Below the pieces are notes generated by a model that ran no database searches, was not told the origin of the DNA, and saw only the letters and a program-made list of their open reading frames with translations. DNA of 64,000 nt from CAURNT01 sp963539215. Its GTDB lineage: Bacteria > Fusobacteriota > Fusobacteriia > Fusobacteriales > Leptotrichiaceae. The position numbers and the translations under genes were made by a program. Shown here piece by piece: positions 18,070 through 27,168 of the stretch (within the stretch, counting starts at the first letter, position 1; every line of letters begins with the position of its first letter). Location: NCBI GenBank assembly GCA_963539215.1, contig CAUTJT010000002.1:144059-208058 (forward strand), read 5' to 3'.

Positions 18070-19307
18070 CTTATCTCCTTAATAAGTTTTATATTTTTAA
18101 AATCTACTTCTTTTGAAATTCTTATATATTTTTCTCTTTTATCTTCTGATATTTTTTCAAGTATTATATCTGAATCAACATCTGATTTTTCAACTAAATC
18201 ATTATATAGTTTAACTGTTATAGCATCAGGATTTTTATTAACTTGATAAAAACTTTGATTAGTTTTAGAATCAAAAAACTCATTTAATAAATATATATCT
18301 TGAAGTGTTCTTATACCTTCTTTAATTATAGATTTTGGAAGGCCTGATTCTCTTTTTAAATCATTTATTGTAAAAGGTTCTCCCATACTTTCAAAGTTTT
18401 CTATAACTATATACAATAGATATAATCCTAATTTTTTATTTTCACTAGCTGTTAAACTATATTTTTCTTCAACGAATTCTTTAGACGTTTGTATACTATA
18501 TGTTATTTGAGCTCCAATCAATATTACTGTCCATATATATTTTATCCAAATTAAGAATATAGGGACAAATGCAAGTGAACCATATATTATATTATATCTA
18601 TTAATTGAAGTTTGAAGTAAAGAGTATATAAGATATATTACATAAATACCTATAAGCGTAAATATACTCCCTATAAAAGCTGGAATTAATTGAACTCTTT
18701 TATTTGGAACTAATAAAAATAAGCCTAGTAGCACTAAAAGTATCAATGTAATATTTATTAATTTAACAAATATCAATGTTAATATAGCAATATTACCTAA
18801 ATATTTACCAACAACATCGACTATAATTGAACTTGATCCTATAATCAACAATAAGAATATAGGAGCAATAAAAGTTATAGCTATATAACTAATAATTTTA
18901 GTACTGTACTTTCTTTTATCTTTAACATTCCAAATATTATTAAAAGTTTTTTCCAAAAGATCAAACATACTTATTACTGAATATACAAGTATTATTATTC
19001 CTAACCCTGTTAAAACACCACTTTTAGCTGAAACTATAAGATTATTTATAACATTTAAAGCATAATTTATTCGTACCTCATCTTGAGGTATAAATTTCGT
19101 TAGTTCTGAAATTAAAATTTCATCTAATCCAAAACCTTTAGAAACTCCTATTACTATTGCAAAAAAAGGAAATATAGTTAATATCATCATATATGTTAAG
19201 TTAGAAGCTAATAAAGATATATCTGATGATAAAAAGTTTTTATAGAAAATTTTAGCGAATTTATATAAAGAATTATAGTATTTATTTATTCTTTCTTTAT
19301 AATCCAT
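18066..19307 (-). CDS. YihY/BrkB-family membrane protein with C-terminal winged-helix-like domain
   Basis: 413 residues. Residues 1-275 hold six membrane helices with the family pattern SLLASNLTYMMILTIFPFFA and the late IYGSLAFVPIFLIWIKYIW. From about 290 to 360 a soluble domain (PFTINDLKRESGLPKSII...LQDIYLLNE) looks like a winged helix, as seen in many YihY proteins. The old name RNase BN for this family is wrong for the activity; function is unknown. Start is one base from the thiI stop. Confidence 0.85.
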   Translation of the reverse strand: MDYKERINKYYNSLYKFAKIFYKNFLSSDISLLASNLTYMMILTIFPFFAIVIGVSKGFGLDEILISELTKFIPQDEVRINYALNVINNLIVSAKSGVLTGLGIIILVYSVISMFDLLEKTFNNIWNVKDKRKYSTKIISYIAITFIAPIFLLLIIGSSSIIVDVVGKYLGNIAILTLIFVKLINITLILLVLLGLFLLVPNKRVQLIPAFIGSIFTLIGIYVIYLIYSLLQTSINRYNIIYGSLAFVPIFLIWIKYIWTVILIGAQITYSIQTSKEFVEEKYSLTASENKKLGLYLLYIVIENFESMGEPFTINDLKRESGLPKSIIKEGIRTLQDIYLLNEFFDSKTNQSFYQVNKNPDAITVKLYNDLVEKSDVDSDIILEKISEDKREKYIRISKEVDFKNIKLIKEIR

Positions 19308-19308
19308 A

Positions 19309-20487
19309 CTACTTAACTACCACTACTTTTTTATCTTTATATATTTCATCTAAAATTCCATAATAATTTTCTATTTTAGCTTCTTCTAACTCTACATTCT
19401 CTTTTTTAGGTTTAGTATTAGGATGACGTGGTGCAAACATTGCACAAGAATCATCATGTGGTTCTATAGATTTTTCATAAGTTCCTATTTCTCTTGCAAT
19501 TTCTATAATTTCTAATTTATCCATACCAATTAATGGTCTAAATACTACTAAATCTTCAACTACAGCATTAGTTGTATTTAATCCCTCTAAAGTTTGAGAT
19601 GCAACTTGACCTAAACTTTCTCCTGTAACTAAAGCATTCAAACCATAATTTTTAGCTATCCTTTGAGCAAGTCTCATCATAGCACGTCTTGTTAATATAG
19701 TTGCATATGATTTATCTGTTTTAGCATTTATTTCTTGTTGTATTTTTAATATATTCATAGAATAAAAATTAGCTTTAAGATTATATTCACTCAATATTTT
19801 AACTAATTCTTCTATCTTTATTAAAGCCTTTTCTGATGTAAAAGGGAAAGAATGAAAAGTTACAAAATCAAGTTTAAGCCCTCTTTTACACATCATAAAT
19901 GATGCTACAGGAGAATCTATACCACCTGATATTAAAACAAGTCCTCTCCCAGCACTTCCTAAAGGAAGTCCACCATATGTTTGTATTTTTTCTGTATACA
20001 TATATGTTTTTTCACGAATATCTAAACTAATCAAAACATCAGGTTCTTTCATTGAAACTTTTTCAAATTTAGAATTTATTAATATATGAGCTCCAAGATC
20101 TTTAGCAAATTCCATTGAATTTTTTTCAAATTTCTTATTTCCTCTATTAACTTCTACTTTAAAAGTTCTTGCACCTTTTTCATATAAATCATCCGCTATT
20201 TCTAAAATCTTATTTTTTATATCTTTTTCATTTGTTTCACATTTAATAGATAAATTAATATTATTTATTCCAAATATTTTTTTTACTTCTTCTAATATTT
20301 CATTTGCATTATCATTTACATATATATATAGCTTAGACATATCATTTACTAAATATGCATCATATTTTTTTATCTTATTTAATATCCTATTTTTTATATT
20401 ATTTTCAAATGTCCCTCTATTTTTGCCCTTTAGTGCTAATTCTCCATATCCAAGACCTATAGCATTTATTTTTCCTATATCTATCAT
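19309..20487 (-). CDS. thiI: tRNA 4-thiouridine synthetase (no rhodanese domain)
   Basis: 392 residues: a THUMP domain in the first 170 residues, then a PP-loop ATPase with ISGGIDSPVASFM and the region FAPRHPNTKP at the end. The rhodanese domain found in E. coli ThiI is missing, as in Gram-positive and fusobacterial versions, which take sulfur from a dedicated cysteine desulfurase (known for Bacillus NifZ). It makes s4U8 in tRNA and can serve thiazole synthesis. It follows tgt by two bases, forming a tRNA-modification pair. Confidence 0.93.
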   Translation of the reverse strand: MIDIGKINAIGLGYGELALKGKNRGTFENNIKNRILNKIKKYDAYLVNDMSKLYIYVNDNANEILEEVKKIFGINNINLSIKCETNEKDIKNKILEIADDLYEKGARTFKVEVNRGNKKFEKNSMEFAKDLGAHILINSKFEKVSMKEPDVLISLDIREKTYMYTEKIQTYGGLPLGSAGRGLVLISGGIDSPVASFMMCKRGLKLDFVTFHSFPFTSEKALIKIEELVKILSEYNLKANFYSMNILKIQQEINAKTDKSYATILTRRAMMRLAQRIAKNYGLNALVTGESLGQVASQTLEGLNTTNAVVEDLVVFRPLIGMDKLEIIEIAREIGTYEKSIEPHDDSCAMFAPRHPNTKPKKENVELEEAKIENYYGILDEIYKDKKVVVVK

Positions 20488-20489
20488 GA

Positions 20490-21647
20490 TTATTCCCCTA
20501 TTTTCTTTGGCTTAAGCCATTCTGACTTTTTACCTTGAGTATAATTTTTAATAAATTCTTCTTTAAACTCTTTAAATCTTCCTTCTTCTATAGCAACTCT
20601 TGCCTCTTTCATTAGATTAATTAAAAACCATATATTATGATAAGTAGCTAACCTTTGACCTAATATTTCATTTGCCTTAAATAGGTGACGTATATATGCT
20701 CTTGTATAATTTCTACAAACATAATTATCTGCTATATCTAAAGGTCTGTCATCTAATTCATATTCCTTATTTTTAATTACAAGTCTACCATATTTAGTAA
20801 ATACTGTTCCATGCCTACCAATTCTTGAAGGATGAACACAATCCATCATATCAACGCCATTTTCTATAGCTTCTAACATATCTAAAGGTTCTCCCACTCC
20901 CATAAGATATCTTGGTTTATCTTCTGGTAATTTTGGTGTAATATATTCTAATATTCTATACATGTCCTCACTAGGTTCCCCAACTGCAAGTCCACCTATA
21001 GCAAATCCTGAAAAATCATCATTATATTGCATAAGTCCCTCAAGTGATCTATCTCTTAAATCTTCATATATACCACCTTGAACTATAGCAAATAAGCCTT
21101 GTTTATCAGGGTTTTTATTGGCATCTATACATCTTTTAGCCCAACGTGTTGTTCTATCTATAGAAGGTATTAAATATTCTCTAGTTGATAATCCATGAGG
21201 GCACTCATCTAGCACCATCATAATATCTGAACCTAAATTATTTTGTATATCTATAGACTTCTCCGGAGATATGAAATGCTTTGATCCATCGTGATGAGAT
21301 CTGAAATAAGCACCTTCTTCTTTTATTTTTCTTAAATCTCCCAGTGAAAATATTTGAAATCCTCCACTATCAGTAAGTATAGAATGCTTCCAATTCATAA
21401 ATCCATGTAAATGACCAAATTTAGCAACTAAATCATCACCGGGTCTTAAATATAGATGATATGTATTTCCTAATATTATTTCTGCTCCTATTTCTTCTAA
21501 ATCCTCAGGAGTTAAAGTTTTAACTGTAGCTTGTGTTCCTACAGGCATAAATACTGGTGTATGTATTTCTCCATGTAGTGTTTTTATTATACCTGCACGC
21601 GCTCTTCCATCTTGAGCAACTTTTATATATTTAATTGGTTTTTCCAT
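20490..21647 (-). CDS. tgt: tRNA-guanine transglycosylase with altered zinc site
   Basis: 385 residues, TIM-barrel Tgt. It has LTDSGGFQIFSL (catalytic Asp93), GGLAVGEP for the base-binding pocket, and DCVHPSRIGRHG around the nucleophile Asp (about 269). In E. coli the zinc ligands are CxCxxC plus a later His. Here the stretch after PLD reads IADNYVCRNYTRAY, so only the third cysteine (Cys311) and the histidine (His337) remain and one residue is deleted. The enzyme replaces guanine 34 with preQ1 or queuine in Asn/Asp/His/Tyr tRNAs. Gene order relA-tgt-thiI is tight. Confidence 0.93.
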   Translation of the reverse strand: MEKPIKYIKVAQDGRARAGIIKTLHGEIHTPVFMPVGTQATVKTLTPEDLEEIGAEIILGNTYHLYLRPGDDLVAKFGHLHGFMNWKHSILTDSGGFQIFSLGDLRKIKEEGAYFRSHHDGSKHFISPEKSIDIQNNLGSDIMMVLDECPHGLSTREYLIPSIDRTTRWAKRCIDANKNPDKQGLFAIVQGGIYEDLRDRSLEGLMQYNDDFSGFAIGGLAVGEPSEDMYRILEYITPKLPEDKPRYLMGVGEPLDMLEAIENGVDMMDCVHPSRIGRHGTVFTKYGRLVIKNKEYELDDRPLDIADNYVCRNYTRAYIRHLFKANEILGQRLATYHNIWFLINLMKEARVAIEEGRFKEFKEEFIKNYTQGKKSEWLKPKKIGE

Positions 21648-21658
21648 TATTTTCCTCT

Positions 21659-23833
21659 CTATTTTCTAATTATTCCTGTAATTTCTGGCATAGAATTTAA
21701 ATGTTTAAATAATTTTTCTAAATCCTTTTTATCTTTTATTAAAACATTAAAATGAATAAGACCTATTTCTTTTCCATCTTCTTTAACTACATTAGTATTT
21801 ACACCTAATAAATTAATCTTATACTCAGTCATTATTCTAATAATATCCATTAATATACCTTCCCTACCCCAAGTTTTAATGGTAAAGTTTGCTTGATATC
21901 TAGCGTTAGATTCTTTAATTAATTTCTCATCCCATATAACCTCAATTTCTCTTTCAGGTTCATTTTTAAGAGAATTTTGTACATTAGCGCAATCACTTCT
22001 ATGTATAACTATACCTCTACCTCTAGTTACAAAGCCTTTAATATCATCACCTGGTAAAGGTGAACAACATTTAGCAAAATTAAATAAAGTATTGTCTGAA
22101 CCTGTAACTTTTATACCAAGAGTATCTTTTTTAGATATTTGGCTATTTGTTCTTGCTGTTTCTTCCTCTATTCTTTCATATACTTCAGCTTTCTTTTCTT
22201 TATCTTCAAATTTATTAACTAAATTTTCTAAAACTAAATCATTATTTGCAAACTTATAGTAAAGTTGATCTATATTACTTATATTATACTTCTTCATGTA
22301 TAAAAGAACTTTTTCATCTTCTTCTACATCTTTAAATTTTATCCCAATTTTTGAAAAAGCTTCAATTACTAAATCTTCACCAAGTTTAGATTTTTCTTCA
22401 AATTCTTTATCTTTAAACCATTTTTTTATTTTAGATTTACTACTAGGACTCGTTACTATATTTATCCAATCACTACCAGGTCCTTTAGCTGTTTTTGAAG
22501 TTAATATTTCAACTTTATCTCCATTATGTACAATATGATCTAAAGTAACTATTCTATCATTTATTTTAGCCCCAATAGTTCTATATCCAATTTGAGTATG
22601 AACTTGGAAAGCAAAATCAAGTACAGTTGATCCTTCTTGAAGTTCTACTACATCTCCTTTAGGAGTAAATACAAATATAGTCTTCTTAAGTATTTCAACT
22701 GTTACTTCTTTAGCAAAAGTATCATTGATATTAGATTCTATTATTTTCTTAACAGAAGCATAATATGCTTCATTTTTATCTTTTGATTTTTTTTCTTTAT
22801 ATTTCCAATGTGCAGCAACCCCTTCTTCTGCTATTTGATGCATTTGCTCAGTTCTAATTTGTATTTCTACTATTTGATTATCAGGTCCTACAACAGTTGT
22901 ATGTATAGATTGATATCCATTAGGCTTAGGAGCAGCTATATAGTCCTTAAATCTTCCTGAAAGGGGCTTAAAAATAGAATGTGCTATACCTAAAACTGTA
23001 TAACAATCAACTTCCTTATGAGTTATTATTCTTATAGCAGTTAAATCCATAAGCTCTCCGAAGTCTTTATTTTTTTCTTTCATTTTTCTATATATACTGT
23101 ATAAGTGTTTAGATCTTCCATTAACTTTAGCATCTATTTCACTTTTATCTATCTCATCTTTTATTATACCTATTATTTTATCAATATATCTATTTCTTTC
23201 TTCTTTTTTAATATTTACTAAGTTTTTTATCTCCTCATATCCTTCTGGATTAATATAGTAAAAGGCCAAATCTTCAAGCTCAGATTTTATTTTACCCATA
23301 CCAATTCTATGTGCTATAGGAGCATAAATATCCATAGTTTCACGAGACTTTTCAATTTGTTTTTCTGGCGATTGGAATTTTAAAGTACGCATATTATGTA
23401 ATCTATCAGCTAGTTTAATAATTACAACTCTAACATCTTCTGACATAGCAACTACCATTTTTCTTATATTTTCTATTTGCTTTCCTTGCTTTTTAGGAAG
23501 ATTTTTAAGTTTAGTAACTCCATCTATCAAATTAGATACATCCTTACCAAAAATATATTCTATATCAGATAAAGTAATCATAGTATCTTCAACTACATCA
23601 TGTAGTATACCAGCTACTATAGTATCTGTATCCATTCTTAAATTAAGTAAAATTTCAGCTACCTCTAATGGATGTAATATATATTCTTCTCCACTTTTTC
23701 TAAGTTGGCCTTTATGTGATTCTTGAGCCAGTATATATGCATCCTCTATTCTCTTAATATTTAATTCCTTATGATTCTTTAGTATATCCTCTTTTATTTT
23801 GTCAAAAACTACTCTACTATCCGTATATTCCAT
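21659..23833 (-). CDS. relA: Bifunctional (p)ppGpp synthetase/hydrolase (RSH)
   Basis: About 724 residues. N-terminal HD hydrolase domain with HPLEVAEILLNLRMD and ILHDVVEDT; synthetase domain with RLHNMRTLKF and PKPNGYQSIHTTV; TGS domain starting FVFTPKGDVVELQEGS; C-terminal zinc-finger-like and ACT domains. HD residues are kept, so it can both make and remove the alarmone. The ATG at 23833 is chosen because GGAGA ends seven bases upstream; the ATG at 23839 is too close. First gene of the operon that runs down to dus. Confidence 0.94.
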   Translation of the reverse strand: MEYTDSRVVFDKIKEDILKNHKELNIKRIEDAYILAQESHKGQLRKSGEEYILHPLEVAEILLNLRMDTDTIVAGILHDVVEDTMITLSDIEYIFGKDVSNLIDGVTKLKNLPKKQGKQIENIRKMVVAMSEDVRVVIIKLADRLHNMRTLKFQSPEKQIEKSRETMDIYAPIAHRIGMGKIKSELEDLAFYYINPEGYEEIKNLVNIKKEERNRYIDKIIGIIKDEIDKSEIDAKVNGRSKHLYSIYRKMKEKNKDFGELMDLTAIRIITHKEVDCYTVLGIAHSIFKPLSGRFKDYIAAPKPNGYQSIHTTVVGPDNQIVEIQIRTEQMHQIAEEGVAAHWKYKEKKSKDKNEAYYASVKKIIESNINDTFAKEVTVEILKKTIFVFTPKGDVVELQEGSTVLDFAFQVHTQIGYRTIGAKINDRIVTLDHIVHNGDKVEILTSKTAKGPGSDWINIVTSPSSKSKIKKWFKDKEFEEKSKLGEDLVIEAFSKIGIKFKDVEEDEKVLLYMKKYNISNIDQLYYKFANNDLVLENLVNKFEDKEKKAEVYERIEEETARTNSQISKKDTLGIKVTGSDNTLFNFAKCCSPLPGDDIKGFVTRGRGIVIHRSDCANVQNSLKNEPEREIEVIWDEKLIKESNARYQANFTIKTWGREGILMDIIRIMTEYKINLLGVNTNVVKEDGKEIGLIHFNVLIKDKKDLEKLFKHLNSMPEITGIIRK

Positions 23834-23897
23834 AATCATCTCTCCAAAAACTTAATATTTTAATTTTACCATATTTTGTAAAAATTTACCACAAATT

Positions 23898-23926
23898 TGC
23901 TTAAATAATTAATATATGATATAATT
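23898..23926 (+). promoter_or_regulatory. Promoter of the HAD phosphatase gene
   Basis: Plus strand TTGCTT (23898-23903), 17 bases, TATAAT (23921-23926), with a GGAGG RBS and ATG 26 bases downstream. It is divergent from relA. Confidence 0.7.
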
Positions 23927-23951
23927 CTAAAAAGACATTGGAGGTAAAATT

Positions 23952-24695
23952 ATGAGTAAAAAAATTGCTGCATTTTTTGATGTTGATGGTACAATTTTTA
24001 GAAATTCATTATTGATAGAACACTTTAAAATGTTGATAAAATTTGGTTTTTTTGAAGAAACTAGTTTTGTAGGAGGAGTAAAGAATAAGTTTGAAAAATG
24101 GGAAAAACGTATAGGTTCTTATGATGAATATCTTGATGAAGTAGTTGAAAGCTATATAAGTTATATGCAAAATATTAGTTATGAAGATATAGACTACGTA
24201 GCAACAAGAGTAATAGAAAGAAAATCTGAAAAAATTTATACTTATTCTAGACATAAGATAAAAGAGCATATAGAAAAAGGTGATTTAGTTATTATTATAT
24301 CTGGTTCCCCATCTTTCTTAGTTGAAAAAATGGCAAAAAAATTAGGAGCACATGATTATATTGGAACAGTATATCATCAAGATGAAAACGGTTATTACAA
24401 TGGAAAGTTAGATCCTATGTGGGATAGCGAAAGTAAAATTCATGCCATTGATGATTTTGTAAAAAAATATGATATAGATCTTGAAAAATCTTATGCCTAC
24501 GGAGACACTACTGGAGATTATGGAATGTTTACTAAAGTTGGTTTTCCTGTAGCAATAAACCCTGCAAAAAGGTTATTTAAAAAAATACTAGAAAATGAAG
24601 AAATGAAGAATAAAACACAAATCGTAGTCGAAAGAAAAGATATGGTATATGTTTTAGATGGAAATGTAAAATATATTGATATAGAGGAGAAATGA
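23952..24695 (+). CDS. HAD-IB family phosphatase
   Basis: 247 residues. The N-terminal FFDVDGTIFRNSLLIEH is the HAD nucleophile motif (DVDGT); IIISGSPSFLVEKMAKKLG is motif II; AYGDTTGDYGMF is the late acidic motif. The layout matches HAD subfamily IB (SerB-like), a group including phosphoserine and phosphatidylglycerol-phosphate phosphatases. The substrate cannot be told. It is followed after one base by a small membrane protein gene and shares its promoter and terminator. Confidence 0.85.
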   Translation: MSKKIAAFFDVDGTIFRNSLLIEHFKMLIKFGFFEETSFVGGVKNKFEKWEKRIGSYDEYLDEVVESYISYMQNISYEDIDYVATRVIERKSEKIYTYSRHKIKEHIEKGDLVIIISGSPSFLVEKMAKKLGAHDYIGTVYHQDENGYYNGKLDPMWDSESKIHAIDDFVKKYDIDLEKSYAYGDTTGDYGMFTKVGFPVAINPAKRLFKKILENEEMKNKTQIVVERKDMVYVLDGNVKYIDIEEK

Positions 24696-24696
24696 T

Positions 24697-25158
24697 ATGT
24701 TAAAAAATATTAAAAAAGTACTTTCAGTTTTACTTGGAATAGGTATTATAAGTCCAATAATTTCAATAAACTTAACTGGAAACAGTAAATTGTACATTAC
24801 ATTAATGAATTTAGGAATTAAATCTATCCTTGTTGCATTAGTTCTTTTAGCAATAGGGTTAAATACTTTTTACATAAAAGATAATTGGAGCAAAAAAATA
24901 CCTTTAGCTTTATCTATTCTAGAATTTATTCTTATAACTGGATTATTAATTTATGTTTATTATAAAATGAATAATTTTACTGGAAGTTTTGAATTTTGGA
25001 AAAGTTTCTTAAATACTAAAATAGTAATGTCTTGGGGATGGATAATCATGTATTTAGCAAATACAGGATTAGTCTTAATTAATTTTTATGAAAACTTTAA
25101 AAACAAAAAAACAAATATAGTAGAAGAAATTAAAGAAGAAGAAAAAACTGAAGAATAA
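24697..25158 (+). CDS. Small membrane protein of unknown function
   Basis: 153 residues with four predicted membrane helices (near 8-25, 37-58, 67-89, 110-128) and a lysine/glutamate-rich cytosolic tail. No family recognised. It is co-transcribed with the HAD phosphatase, with GAGGAG RBS in the end of that gene. A link to lipid or envelope phosphate metabolism is only a guess from this pairing. Confidence 0.7.
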   Translation: MLKNIKKVLSVLLGIGIISPIISINLTGNSKLYITLMNLGIKSILVALVLLAIGLNTFYIKDNWSKKIPLALSILEFILITGLLIYVYYKMNNFTGSFEFWKSFLNTKIVMSWGWIIMYLANTGLVLINFYENFKNKKTNIVEEIKEEEKTEE

Positions 25159-25160
25159 AA

Positions 25161-25190
25161 AAAAGGCAAGTTTAAAACTTGCCTTTTTTT
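25161..25190. terminator. Bidirectional terminator
   Basis: Stem AAAAGGCAAGTT/AACTTGCCTTTT with a 3-base loop, A-run before and T-run after. It serves both the plus-strand pair and the mal operon whose last stop is at 25190. Confidence 0.9.
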
Positions 25191-26269
25191 TATATTCTAT
25201 CTCCATTTTCATCAAAGAAATGTAATGCTTCTGTGTCAAATCCAAAATTATGTTCCTCTCCTGGTTCATATTCATAATGACCTGGCATTGTAATGACTAA
25301 TGTAGATCCATCACTTAATTTAACATAAAGTGATTTTTCTTTACCTAACATTTCTACAACTTCTATAACTGCTTTAAATCTATTTTCATGTTCTTTTCCA
25401 CTTAAGAATCTTTCAGATCTAATACCTATAGATACTTTTTTACCTTCATATTCTTTTAATCTTTCTCTATCTTCTTCATTCGCTTTAATTACTATTTCTT
25501 CAGAATTAGATATGAAATGTCCATTTCTAATGTGTCCTTCTAAAATATTCATAGTTGGTGACCCTATAAACTTAGCAACAAATATATTATTTGGCTTGTT
25601 ATAGAATTCTTCTGGCTTACCAACTTGTTGTATAACACCTTTATCAAGTAAAACTATTCTTGTTGCCATTGTCATAGCTTCTGTCTGATCATGTGTTACA
25701 TATATAGTTGTCGTATCTAAATCTCTATGTATTCTTACAAGCTCTATTCTCATATGTTCTCTTAGTTTAGCATCAAGGTTAGATAACGGTTCATCCATTA
25801 AGAATACTGCCGGTTTTCTAACTATAGCACGTCCTAGAGCAACCCTTTGTCTTTGTCCCCCAGATATATCAGAAGGTTTTGAATATAGATATTTTTCAAT
25901 TTGTAAAACTTTTGCCGCTTCTAAAACTCTTTCATGTATTAATTTTTTATCCATTTTACGCATAGCAAGTGAAAATGCCATATTATCATAAACTGTCATG
26001 TGTGGATAAAGTGCATAACTTTGGAAAACCATAGCTATATTTCTATCTTTAGATGCAACTTTATTCATTACTTTATCTCCAAATAATAATTCTCCTTCAG
26101 TTATAGAGTTAAGTCCTGCTATCATTCTTAATAATGTTGATTTACCACATCCTGATGGTCCAAGTATTACACAGAAATCTTTACTTTCTATTTCTAAGTC
26201 TATTCCTCTTATTGTAAAATCTTCTCTACCTTCATATTTTTTACCTAAATTTTTTAATTCAACCTTCAT
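25190..26269 (-). CDS. malK: Maltodextrin ABC transporter ATPase
   Basis: 359 residues of the MalK/UgpC/MsmK family. Walker A GPSGCGKST, signature SGGQRQR, Walker B VFLMDEPLSNLD, and a C-terminal OB-like regulatory domain (from about 240). It powers the MalFG permease encoded just upstream. The gene is last in malE-malF-malG-malK. A second ATPase of the same family (50865-51965) exists in the window. The order with malK last resembles Gram-positive sugar clusters. Confidence 0.92.
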   Translation of the reverse strand: MKVELKNLGKKYEGREDFTIRGIDLEIESKDFCVILGPSGCGKSTLLRMIAGLNSITEGELLFGDKVMNKVASKDRNIAMVFQSYALYPHMTVYDNMAFSLAMRKMDKKLIHERVLEAAKVLQIEKYLYSKPSDISGGQRQRVALGRAIVRKPAVFLMDEPLSNLDAKLREHMRIELVRIHRDLDTTTIYVTHDQTEAMTMATRIVLLDKGVIQQVGKPEEFYNKPNNIFVAKFIGSPTMNILEGHIRNGHFISNSEEIVIKANEEDRERLKEYEGKKVSIGIRSERFLSGKEHENRFKAVIEVVEMLGKEKSLYVKLSDGSTLVITMPGHYEYEPGEEHNFGFDTEALHFFDENGDRI

Positions 26270-26277
26270 ACTTTCTC

Positions 26278-27168
26278 CTATCCTTTCACTGATCCACTTG
26301 TTAATCCAGAAACTAATTGTTTTTGTAATACTATAAACAGAATTACTATAGGTATAGCTGTCAATAATCCTCCTGCTGCAAATACTGGTTCAAGTTTAGT
26401 TCTTTCATCAGATATTAAAGAGAATAAACCTGCAGCTAAAGTATAATTTTTAGGATTAGTTAACATAATAGCTGGTAGTAAATAATCCATAAATGGTCCT
26501 ATAAATGACCATAAAGCAATTATGGCTAACATAGGTCTTGCAATAGGAAATATTATTAAACTATACACTTGCATATTTGAACAACCTTCCATTCTTGCTG
26601 CTTCATCAAGCTCCGTAGATATTGAATCTATATATCCTTTAAGTATAAAAGTATTACCTGCTACTCCTCCTATAGAATAAATTAATACTAACATCATTTC
26701 TCTAGTAAAGAACGGAAAAATCGAAACTATAATTTGATGCATAGTATAATAAGCTACTATACCTGCAAAAGCTGGTATTACTTGTATTAACATTATTGCC
26801 ATTAAAGATACTCTTTTACCTTTAAATCTAAATCTTGAATATACATATCCCGTATAAGATACAATAAGTAATGTTAAAACAGCAGTTGCTATTGCTATAA
26901 ATATAGTATTTACAACCCATCTTAAGAAATCAGTTTGAGTAAACAAAATTTTAAATTGTTTAAATGAGAATGCAAATTCTTTAAAGTCTATTATTATATT
27001 TTGTTGTTGATTCCCATTGAAAGAAGAAACAACCATTATTAATAAAGGAACTATAATCAATAATGCCCATAAAGATAAAATTGCATAACTTATACCAAGT
27101 CCAACTTTACCAGCAAAATTCAATGGCGGTTTATCAGATAAATATAAATTGGATTTTTTCTTAGCCAT
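26278..27168 (-). CDS. malG: Maltodextrin ABC transporter permease MalG
   Basis: 296 residues, six membrane helices, with the EAA loop DEAARMEGCSNMQVYSLIIFP that contacts MalK. The C-terminal LTSGSVKG tail is typical of MalG proteins. It overlaps the malF stop by one base. Together with MalF it forms the membrane channel for maltodextrins delivered by MalE. Confidence 0.92.
   Translation of the reverse strand: MAKKKSNLYLSDKPPLNFAGKVGLGISYAILSLWALLIIVPLLIMVVSSFNGNQQQNIIIDFKEFAFSFKQFKILFTQTDFLRWVVNTIFIAIATAVLTLLIVSYTGYVYSRFRFKGKRVSLMAIMLIQVIPAFAGIVAYYTMHQIIVSIFPFFTREMMLVLIYSIGGVAGNTFILKGYIDSISTELDEAARMEGCSNMQVYSLIIFPIARPMLAIIALWSFIGPFMDYLLPAIMLTNPKNYTLAAGLFSLISDERTKLEPVFAAGGLLTAIPIVILFIVLQKQLVSGLTSGSVKG

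Noticed and set aside
24009..24269. 86-residue minus-strand frame
   Set aside because: Antisense shadow inside the HAD phosphatase gene, hydrophobic by composition, without RBS.
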